Shown here: piece by piece, positions 57,798 to 64,000 of the stretch
How the letters are laid out: every line of letters begins with the position of its first letter
How positions within the stretch are numbered: the stretch's first letter is position 1
Assembly: GCA_964036045.1 (NCBI GenBank)
Contig: OZ038397.1
Span: forward strand, 21,019,742 to 21,083,741
Length of the DNA stretch: 64,000 bases
Source: Eutreptiella sp. 'Long Island Sound 2002'
Lineage: Eukaryota; Euglenozoa; Euglenophyceae; Eutreptiales; Eutreptiaceae
Reading direction: 5' to 3'
The notes under the pieces: generated by a model
Database searches by the model: none
The model's input: only the letters and a program-made list of their open reading frames with translations
Told to the model about the DNA's origin: nothing
Translations under genes and position numbers: made by a program

Positions 57798-57880
57798 GGG
57801 GCAGACTGGGCATCGAACCCATAGCGAGATACCCTTGAGTGCATGCCTCTGACCACTGATCTGCGGGAGTACCCCCAGTG
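57798..57880 (-). ncRNA. tRNA-like sequence (SINE head?)
   Basis: Minus-strand CGCAGATCAGTGGTCAGAGG (A box) and TATGGGTTCGATGCCCA (B box and T arm) at tRNA-like spacing. Same orientation as the neighbouring tRNA-like sequence about 130 bp away. Confidence 0.4.
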
Positions 57881-58490
57881 CGAACAGGTTAGCCCCTCTT
57901 AAGAGGCAGAGGCAGCCCGTTTGAGACGAGGGTATGCGGACATTGTTATGCGATGAGTAGACAGGGAAAGGGCGAGGCAGCAGTGCGGCATGAACGGGCA
58001 GACACACAAAACAAGCAAAGGCAGTCACGAGGGCTGCTGGTGCAAGCGAAAGGGGGTGCTACATGCAGCGAGCAACTGCCAAATGCTCAGCGGCTGTGCC
58101 TTGGGGTCAGCAGAGGGGATACGGAAGATGGAGCCGCGCCCCATGCCATGGTCCCGGAGGGCCATCCCGGGGACCAGAACGCAGTCGGCGGCGCATGGCA
58201 CAGAGCTGTGGGCCCTGGGCTGCAATCAGGTCTGGATGCAATATTCGCATTCAACTCCATTGGCTCTTTTTGAGATAAGCTTGGTTCACCCCAGTACCAG
58301 GGATGCATTAGAAGGGAGGGAACCTCAGATGTGGCCCTAGAGGCGGTTAGATAGGCGGTTGGAGGAGGCTGCCAAAGCGGTTGGGGGCCGTTACTGTCGG
58401 TTACAAATGCCATTGAAGTTGGCACTTGCCGCAAGGGAGGCAGTGGCTGGGCATAGGCTGGGCGCCCTGGAGGTGGGGGGGGGGGGGGGG

Positions 58491-58666
58491 TTCTCCCACA
58501 CTTCCAAAGCATCCCTGCCCATTACTCCCCAAAGCTGATACACCAGGGAGTTCTGGGGTCAAACACCTCTCCACGGCACTATTTGATCTACATCAGGCCC
58601 TTTCTAGGTTTCACCCCAGAACATGCAAACCAATAATTCTGGACACAACCACAGAAGAACATATTC
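58491..58666. repeat. Retroelement 2 outer repeat X1 (176 bp)
   Basis: Starts TTCTCCCACACTTCC and ends AGAACATATTC. Identical by eye to X2 at 63344-63519, same orientation. Confidence 0.92.
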
Positions 58667-58678
58667 CACGGACAGCAC
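58662..58678. repeat. Short repeat Z1
   Basis: TATTCCACGGACAGCAC; shares its first five bases with the end of X1 and recurs as Z2 at 58959-58975. Confidence 0.8.
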
Positions 58679-58761
58679 CAGTGACAGAGTAACAAATGAA
58701 GGGCTGTCCTTTCATCACCCCTGGCAGGCGCCGGGACAAGACACAGGGTGGGCGGGTGGGT

Positions 58762-58911
58762 CGATGTACCCCCGCCTTAAATTATAAAAAGGCTAAGGAG
58801 GGGAGGAGGTAGGATGGGAAGCAGGTCCAGAGACAGGGGGGGGGGGGGGAGTGCTGGGGGCCCGGTGGCAGAACTTTCGTTACCCCGCTTCGCTATACTA
58901 ACTGCAGTTCT
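58762..58911. repeat. Retroelement 2 inner repeat Y1 (150 bp)
   Basis: Starts CGATGTACCCCCGCCTTAAA and ends AACTGCAGTTCT. Differs from Y2 (63198-63347) at only two positions by eye. Confidence 0.92.
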
Positions 58912-58958
58912 GCCTGCCCCACCCCTCCCCCTGGACAAAGCAATCAGGACAGATGCAC

Positions 58959-58975
58959 TATTCCACGGACAGCAC
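58959..58975. repeat. Short repeat Z2
   Basis: Second copy of TATTCCACGGACAGCAC, between Y1 and the end of the RNase H ORF. Confidence 0.8.
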
Positions 58976-59024
58976 ATTTTGCCGCGCGACTGCGCGTCCA
59001 TATGTCCCCGTAGCCGTCGTATTA

Positions 59025-60167
59025 TCAGTCCCCCACCTCCCCTTTGAATCTCCACGGGGGGCGAATCATCTCCATCAGACCCATGTACTTGGTGTCGACG
59101 GCTTTTTCCCACATCTCACGACGCCTTGCTGCTTCGGCAACGGCCTGTTTCCGAGACTGGAAGCCTGTCTCCCTACTCATGGGGTCGGCCGCGTTTAAAA
59201 GGGACGGCACCCTGAAGGACTCGACACTAACAGTACTCCAGCACCTTAGCCAAAACAGGCGCCGGAGTATTCGCTGCTGAGAATCGGCATGCACCGACGC
59301 CCTCAGCGCATTAATCTGAGACCTAGCTACGTTGCTGTCTGAACCCACACGAATTCTTTCAAAACCACGATAGGATGCCGCCTTAATGACGATGTACAGC
59401 GCATACAGTTCCGCCTGCTGCAGGGAGTCCACCCAGGGCGGACACACCTCCGATCGATAGTAATCCCCCCCCCCAACAATCCCCAGTCGAAAACGTTTGC
59501 CCTCTGGAGCTGCATCCACGAACACCTCCCAGGCCCCTCGTCCACCAGGCCCTGGAGGGTCGCACCGCTGAGGGACACAGGAGAATAGGAGCACTGTCGC
59601 CACTCCCTTGCAGACCCCCCTACCAAACACTCCTTTCCCACTCTGCAAACCTCGATATGCGCCCGCCAGGAAGGCGCCCAGACCCGCATTGGGCCTGCTC
59701 AGCCAGCACAGTTTACCCAGGAGGCGTTCCATAACCTTTGAGGGCAGGCGCCCCCCGCCCACCCCCCGGATCCACGCCCTGAAGGCACCGACCAAGGCAC
59801 CCACCGCATTGCTGATTGTCCCAGCCTTGGTGTCAATCTGCTTTCCAATAAAACCGAGTCTCTCAGTCGGATCCGGTTCGGACTTTGCCCCCACAATAAA
59901 ACCCGCACGTCTCAGCCTGCGAATGCAGTCCCTCACAGCCCCCCGCAGACGACTCTTGCTCCTGCACGACAGTAAAATGTCATCCAGATACACCCAACCC
60001 CGCACACCACGTCTCGACAAGGCGCCCCGGATAACAGAGGATACCAGCTTTTGGCATATCACTGGGCTATAGGCCCATCCGAATGGCAGCCTCGCATACC
60101 GGAAACGCCTACCCGACCGCCCCCCCACAACAAAAACACTGCGCCAGGCGGGGGGGAGGCGGATGCT
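59025..60167 (-). CDS. pol: Retroelement 2 reverse transcriptase (after motif A) and RNase H
   Basis: In frame with the upstream ORF, past a TAG. Reads SIRLPPAWRSVFVVGG, YARLPFGWAYSPVICQKL (motif B) and GWVYLDDILLSC (motif C with both Asp), the thumb (LPSKVMERLLGKLCWLS), then RNase H: WEVFVDAAPEGK, DSLQQAELYALYIV, RVGSDSNVARSQ and LLNAADPMSRE provide the catalytic acids. The frame ends at 59025 about 110 bp inside Y1. RT copies the element RNA and RNase H removes it from the hybrid. Apart from the amber codon just upstream this half is intact. Confidence 0.85.
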   Translation of the reverse strand, partial: SIRLPPAWRSVFVVGGRSGRRFRYARLPFGWAYSPVICQKLVSSVIRGALSRRGVRGWVYLDDILLSCRSKSRLRGAVRDCIRRLRRAGFIVGAKSEPDPTERLGFIGKQIDTKAGTISNAVGALVGAFRAWIRGVGGGRLPSKVMERLLGKLCWLSRPNAGLGAFLAGAYRGLQSGKGVFGRGVCKGVATVLLFSCVPQRCDPPGPGGRGAWEVFVDAAPEGKRFRLGIVGGGDYYRSEVCPPWVDSLQQAELYALYIVIKAASYRGFERIRVGSDSNVARSQINALRASVHADSQQRILRRLFWLRCWSTVSVESFRVPSLLNAADPMSRETGFQSRKQAVAEAARRREMWEKAVDTKYMGLMEMIRPPWRFKGEVGD

Positions 60168-61889
60168 CTAGTAAGCATTCTGCAGGTCCAGCTTTGCCAG
60201 AAAAACACGGCACCTGCCCCCCCCCACACGCCGAGGGCGCGCACGTCCCATCCAGTGGCGGATGGCCTCCAGCCCTGGCAGTCGGAATTTCGGGGGCTTC
60301 CGGGGGTCGCTTGCGTTGACTCTCCGCGCATCAAGAATGGCTCGGCATTTGAGCGCATTCTTCCACGTAAGGAACATTTTTGCCGTCTCGGGGCGCTTTG
60401 TTCTGCGCAGTCCCTTAGTCTCAGTTCTGAGGGACTCCAGCATTGCATCCACGGGCCCCGACTTCCCCCCATGTGACTTTTCAATCCCCGCACTGTCCCC
60501 CCGTAACTGCCTCCGGTACACCCCCAGTAAGTCACGAGGGACCAAGCTGTTCCAGATCTTGTCTGACACTGTCACACACCCCGCTTCCCCCACCCCCCGA
60601 GCAGCCATGTCCTCGGTAACCACCCCCTCCTCGTCGCTGCTACTGTAGTATCCATCGTCCTCCTCGTCTAAGTCCCCCTCCCCAACTTTTGTTAACACAC
60701 TGCACAGCGTATCCAGACCCTCCTCCCCACACTCCAGCCTGAGCACCGCCTCACCCATCCCTGTAATGAGGTTACGCACCATCTCTTGCCTGTGCACCTT
60801 GACGCCCCGCATTTCGCTTATCGCCCTCGCCGCATCTCGCAACCGCCCTAGAAGCACTCGCACTCGGGGACACTGTCCTACCTCGTTTGCGTGCACCCTC
60901 ACCCCCCTCAGGCGATCCCCCAGCAAGTCGGGAAGCTTCCCCGGCCGCGAAGGCGATCTCCCGGCGTATCCATGACGGCCAGAAAGAGAGCGTAGAGCCC
61001 TGCTTCGTGCAGTAGCCCGGCTCTGCCCCCCCCCCCCCACAGGCCATGGGATTTTTCCCGAGCGGGCAAACTTCCACCTGGGAGGGGCCTCGGTATACAT
61101 CTGCGCGACTTTCGCTGACTTCCACCCCCCCCACAGCATAATTGTTGTGAGCGGTGCCCCCATTTTCCGGAGTTGCGCTGCCCCCATCCTACGGAAGCTA
61201 TGCCACCGGACAGTCTTCTTTCCCTCCCCCCTCTCCAGCAGGCTGACCAACGTTTTCCCCAGCGCCTCCCTGGACTCGTGCCACGCCCCTCTGTCGGGGT
61301 GGAATCCTTTGAGCGCTCTGAGTTTTGCCAGGAATTGCAACCATGCTCGCACCCAGGGCCCCACTTCCTGTCTCTGGACCCCCCTCCTGGACTTCGTTCC
61401 AAAAAATCGCAACCCCTCATCTTCCTGTCCCACCCCACCCCCCGCCTCGGAGCCCCGCAGGCAGTGTCCCACCGATATGCACGCCAGCGCCACCGCCTCC
61501 CATTCTGCGAAGCTGGAGGCAGCCGCACACAGCCTGCACAAGTCCTCCAGTTGCGCCCACTCCTTCGCCTCCGCCCGCTGTTCTTTGCACCGCCGCTGGT
61601 CGATAGACATAACCAAGTACCAATCAGACTTCCGCACCACCGGGGCAAGCCACGCCATCTTTTCGGCCAGCCTCGCCGCAGCCAGAACGAGCTTTGCGGC
61701 GCTCTCTGACAGGTCGCCCTGCACAATCTGCATGAGCCTGGCCTCCAGTACACCCCGAGCACCGTCGCCTGGTCGCATCCGCTCCAGCCTTGCCAGTCGC
61801 CTGAGCTGCCGCAGATACCCGTCGAGGGTACCATCCTGCAGGCCCCGCACCGTAGTGGCATCAAAATTCGTCCCGTACTCATCAGCCAT
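60168..61889 (-). CDS. pol: Retroelement 2 tyrosine recombinase joined to RT N-terminus
   Basis: ATG at 61889; the frame is also open for 36 codons back to the gag TGA. An alpha-helical N-terminal domain (1-120) is followed by a complete tyrosine recombinase catalytic set: R145 (HCLRGSEAG), K166 (FFGTKSRRG), H230 and R233 (WHSFRRMG), W253/W256 (MLWGGWKS) and nucleophile Y265 (AQMYTEAPP). A linker of about 200 residues with an acidic patch (DLDEEDDGYYSSSDEE) leads to RT fingers (KFRLPGLEAIRHWMGR) and motif A FLAKLDLQNAY (D568), where TAG ends the frame. Recombinase and RT are thus one polypeptide, with the recombinase N-terminal. Confidence 0.85.
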   Translation of the reverse strand: MADEYGTNFDATTVRGLQDGTLDGYLRQLRRLARLERMRPGDGARGVLEARLMQIVQGDLSESAAKLVLAAARLAEKMAWLAPVVRKSDWYLVMSIDQRRCKEQRAEAKEWAQLEDLCRLCAAASSFAEWEAVALACISVGHCLRGSEAGGGVGQEDEGLRFFGTKSRRGVQRQEVGPWVRAWLQFLAKLRALKGFHPDRGAWHESREALGKTLVSLLERGEGKKTVRWHSFRRMGAAQLRKMGAPLTTIMLWGGWKSAKVAQMYTEAPPRWKFARSGKIPWPVGGGGQSRATARSRALRSLSGRHGYAGRSPSRPGKLPDLLGDRLRGVRVHANEVGQCPRVRVLLGRLRDAARAISEMRGVKVHRQEMVRNLITGMGEAVLRLECGEEGLDTLCSVLTKVGEGDLDEEDDGYYSSSDEEGVVTEDMAARGVGEAGCVTVSDKIWNSLVPRDLLGVYRRQLRGDSAGIEKSHGGKSGPVDAMLESLRTETKGLRRTKRPETAKMFLTWKNALKCRAILDARRVNASDPRKPPKFRLPGLEAIRHWMGRARPRRVGGGRCRVFLAKLDLQNAY

Positions 61890-61997
61890 CGCCGCCTCGA
61901 GTCTGTCGCGAGTTGCCGCCCACGGCCACTCGCGCTCGCTCTCCTCGTCGTCCTGCGTGCCCCCTGCAGCCCCGTCTCCAGCGTCATGGCTTCGCAG

Positions 61998-63083
61998 TCA
62001 TTTCCTTCGGCCTTTACACCCGTGCTTCTCCCTGTCAAACCACCAATGGTGGCCACCACACTCCCGGCATGCCGTTTTTGGAGGGTTTTCGCAATTAACC
62101 CAGTCTCCTGTCTTCTTGCTGCGGAAGTGGCGCTTTCCATCTATCCATTTGAACTCCGGCTGACTTGTGCTCCCCTGCGTGCCACCTCTGCCTTTACGCT
62201 TTGAGTGGCGCCCTGATGAGCTGGAGCTTGCTGTAGATGAGGTATCAGACGCACTGTCGCTGCTACTGTCCGTGGACGACGATTCCGAGTCGGAGGACAT
62301 GCGCCTCCCTTTTCCCCTTCGAGACGACCGGCGCTCCTTCATCTCCTTCTTTTTCTCCTTGCGCCTCTGTTTTTTGGCCTTCTTCTTGTTCTTCTTTTTG
62401 ACCTCCTTTATTTTTGCCTTGACCGCGTCCTTACCGGATTTTTCGCAATCAAGGAGCAATTGCCAGATATCGTCAATGATCGTGGACACCTCCGTCGCAG
62501 TCTCACACTCCTCGGCCTCCATTAACCTTTCAACCAGGCGGCACAGTTTGAACGTCCACCGCGGGGCCCCGGGCCTCTTTCTCATCCACCTGGCATTTTT
62601 GAAGCTGGGCTCCTTATACGTCAGTTCTTCCTCCTCGCCTTCCTCAGCGGCGGCCGGCCCCCCACCTCCTTCGCGATCATCGGCTCCGGCGCCCGCCTCC
62701 TCGTCCAGGGCCATGCCACTGTTGGTCTCGGGCTTTGCGCTCTTCCCCGGAGAGTGTCTCTCACCCTTGATCCCCACTCCTCCTCTCATGTTCATCGATT
62801 TTCCAGGCGGCTTGGCGATCAAGTCGCAGACAGCGAACCCGACGGCCGCCTCTTCCGCAGACAGGCTGAACGCAGTCACCTCGACTCCCCAGGCAAGTGT
62901 CAACCCATACAGCAGCGCGTCGACGTACCGCTGCGGATCAGGGGATTGAAATGAGATCCCCAGCGTCTCATGGAAGGTCCTGGCCAGCTTCACCGCACTC
63001 CAGCTGACTCCATCCCGAGACCATCCTGCCACGCCCGCCACCAGCACCTCTGTGCGATGCTGATGCGGGATCATACGGGCCAT
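61998..63083 (-). CDS. gag: Retroelement 2 Gag-like protein
   Basis: 361 codons from the ATG at 63083. An N-terminal globular part (LARTFHETLGISF, YVDALLYGLTLAWGVEV) is followed by an acidic Glu/Ala-rich stretch, a helical block (WTFKLCRLVERLMEAEEC, VSTIIDDIWQLLLDCE), a long lysine-rich coiled-coil-like run and a serine-rich tail. It ends in a candidate zinc-binding module CRECGGHHWWFDREKHGC. No sequence resemblance to the gag of retroelement 1 is apparent. The stop is TGA followed by CTG, in frame with the recombinase ORF. Confidence 0.75.
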   Translation of the reverse strand: MARMIPHQHRTEVLVAGVAGWSRDGVSWSAVKLARTFHETLGISFQSPDPQRYVDALLYGLTLAWGVEVTAFSLSAEEAAVGFAVCDLIAKPPGKSMNMRGGVGIKGERHSPGKSAKPETNSGMALDEEAGAGADDREGGGGPAAAEEGEEEELTYKEPSFKNARWMRKRPGAPRWTFKLCRLVERLMEAEECETATEVSTIIDDIWQLLLDCEKSGKDAVKAKIKEVKKKNKKKAKKQRRKEKKKEMKERRSSRRGKGRRMSSDSESSSTDSSSDSASDTSSTASSSSSGRHSKRKGRGGTQGSTSQPEFKWIDGKRHFRSKKTGDWVNCENPPKTACRECGGHHWWFDREKHGCKGRRK

Positions 63084-63197
63084 CCAGGGCGTCTAAATCA
63101 GGTGGGCCCATGCTGTGGATTTTGCTGCGGGGTCTTCGTCTTTTAGACGCCTCCAGTCCCATGCCCCATCATTTTTGGCCGAGCCCATTGGATGATC

Positions 63198-63347
63198 CGA
63201 TGTACCCCCGCCTTAAATTATCAAAAGGCTAAGGAGGGGAGGAGGTAGGATGGGAAGCAGGTCCAGAGACGGGGGGGGGGGGGGGAGTGCTGGGGGCCCG
63301 GTGGCAGAACTTTCGTTACCCCGCTTCGCTATACTAACTGCAGTTCT
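63198..63347. repeat. Retroelement 2 inner repeat Y2 (150 bp)
   Basis: Partner of Y1. Its last four bases (TTCT) are also the first four of X2. Confidence 0.92.
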
Positions 63348-63519
63348 CCCACACTTCCAAAGCATCCCTGCCCATTACTCCCCAAAGCTGATACACCAGG
63401 GAGTTCTGGGGTCAAACACCTCTCCACGGCACTATTTGATCTACATCAGGCCCTTTCTAGGTTTCACCCCAGAACATGCAAACCAATAATTCTGGACACA
63501 ACCACAGAAGAACATATTC
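63344..63519. repeat. Retroelement 2 outer repeat X2 (176 bp)
   Basis: Partner of X1. The sequence beyond it (AGCTGAAAGG) differs from that beyond X1 (CACGGACAGC). Confidence 0.92.
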
Positions 63520-63884
63520 AGCTGAAAGGGGAGGGGAAGCACCATTCACAGGCAAGCTGCAAACGGATGCTTCTACCACGTACGTGATATCCCAGATACC
63601 CAGGCAGTATAGGCTCATACCAAGGCATGCAGACTGGGGAGTGGTCACTCCCAACAGCATGAGCAGGGTGCTGGGCCAACGCCCCCTCACTAGCCCTGGC
63701 AGCACCGCCACGAAGGTGACACATTGTGTGTCTGCGGAGGACTTGGGTGGTTCTCCAGATCTCCAAACCGCCACCCCAATTCTTTGATTTCGGGTATCGG
63801 CCCCCGGCCAGTGCGGTCCTTAACGGGGAAAAAAAAAAGTGTTCCGGTACCAGTTTTCCCAAAAAAGCCCGCGGGCACTCCATG

Positions 63885-64000
63885 TGCTCAACCATGGTTG
63901 GCGGCGGTTGGTGGTTGGTGATTATTGGTTGGTGGCGGTTGGCAGTGGTTGGCAGTTGGCGGTTGGTCGCCGCTGGCGGTTGGCGGCGGTTGGTGGTTGG
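63885..64000. repeat. GGTTGGCGGC-type minisatellite reaching the window edge
   Basis: Irregular tandem GGTTGGTGGTTGG and GGCGGTTGGC units, continuing beyond the window. Confidence 0.85.

Larger units (their letters stand above)
55850..58485. other. Gene-free stretch with dispersed repeats
   Basis: Holds R6 copy 2, two GTGCGCGCACCG motifs (56208 and 56601), two tRNA-like sequences (57.66-57.88 kb) and a GGCGGTTG-type minisatellite at 58340-58400. No supported gene. Confidence 0.35.
58662..63347 (-). mobile_element. Retroelement 2: gag - tyrosine recombinase - RT - RNase H, nearly intact
   Basis: One reading frame runs from 63083 to 59025 on the minus strand, interrupted only by TGA (61998-62000, between gag and recombinase) and TAG (60168-60170, in RT motif A). 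The gene order matches retroelement 1. On the + strand the bounding repeats are X1, Z1, Y1, Z2, ORFs, Y2, X2, all in direct orientation. Taking Y as A and Z as B gives the A1-ORFs-B1-A2-B2 split direct repeat plan known for PAT/Ngaro/kangaroo-type elements, but the flanking X copies are not explained by it. Near-identity of the paired repeats suggests a recent insertion. Confidence 0.85.

Noticed and set aside
35478-61998. Reassigned stop codon (TGA as tryptophan)
   Set aside because: Retroelements contain both TGA and TAG interruptions and frameshifts, so ordinary decay explains them; only the gag-junction TGA is conserved.

Overview
The window looks like nuclear DNA of a unicellular eukaryote with a large, repeat-choked genome. 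The grounds are a spliced gene fragment at the left edge, a formin (actin nucleator), several classes of eukaryotic retrotransposon (tyrosine-recombinase elements, a LINE, a Penelope-like element), tRNA-derived SINE-like sequences, many minisatellites and extreme G/C homopolymers (up to 32 G). There are no bacterial operons, ribosome binding sites or phage genes. A green alga of the prasinophyte or chlorophyte type is my best guess, because LINEs with RNase H and kangaroo/PAT/TOC-like tyrosine-recombinase retroelements are known from green algae. A dinoflagellate or other alga is possible. This assignment is inference.

Layout. 0-1.3 kb: 3' part of a spliced host gene of unknown function. 1.9-3.1 kb: two adjoining minisatellites. 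4.1-5.1 kb: inverted low-complexity block. 5-15 kb: gene-poor, with dispersed repeats and G tracts. 15.2-15.8 and 18.5-19.5 kb (minus): two proline-rich candidate host genes. 21.1-22.1 kb: repeat modules R1 and R2, which recur in the same order at 40.8-41.9 kb. 22.1-23.5 kb: decayed Penelope-like element. 27.7-29.1 kb: tRNA-like sequences and an RNase H retroelement end. 30.6-32.9 kb (minus): formin FH1-FH2 gene broken by a one-base frameshift. 33.6-34.6 kb: decayed RT-RNase H element. 34.8-37.6 kb (minus): LINE with several stops. 38.4-39.7 kb: AT-richer ORF between two 108-bp direct repeats. 42.2-47.6 kb (minus): retroelement 1 (gag, tyrosine recombinase, RT, RNase H). 54.25-55.85 kb: 11-bp minisatellite of roughly 145 copies. 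58.5-63.5 kb (minus): retroelement 2, same gene order, nearly intact.

The most interesting system is the pair of retroelements at 42.2-47.3 and 59.0-63.1 kb. Both encode gag, then tyrosine recombinase (YR), then RT and RNase H, so the recombinase lies upstream of RT rather than at the 3' end as in canonical DIRS and Ngaro elements. In both, gag ends in a TGA that is in frame with the downstream recombinase ORF and is followed by CTG; nine bases around the stop (AATGACTGC) are identical although the two gag proteins look unrelated. This points to programmed stop-codon readthrough producing a Gag-YR-RT-RH polyprotein. Element 2 keeps every recombinase catalytic residue and has one amber codon in RT motif A. 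Element 1 has lost the catalytic tyrosine and one catalytic arginine and is frameshifted at C homopolymers. Element 2 is bounded by a permuted set of direct repeats (X1-Y1 ... Y2-X2) with short overlaps at the joints, as expected of recombinase-mediated integration of a circle.

Most long open frames elsewhere are by-products of minisatellites or GC-rich repeats and are not reported as genes.
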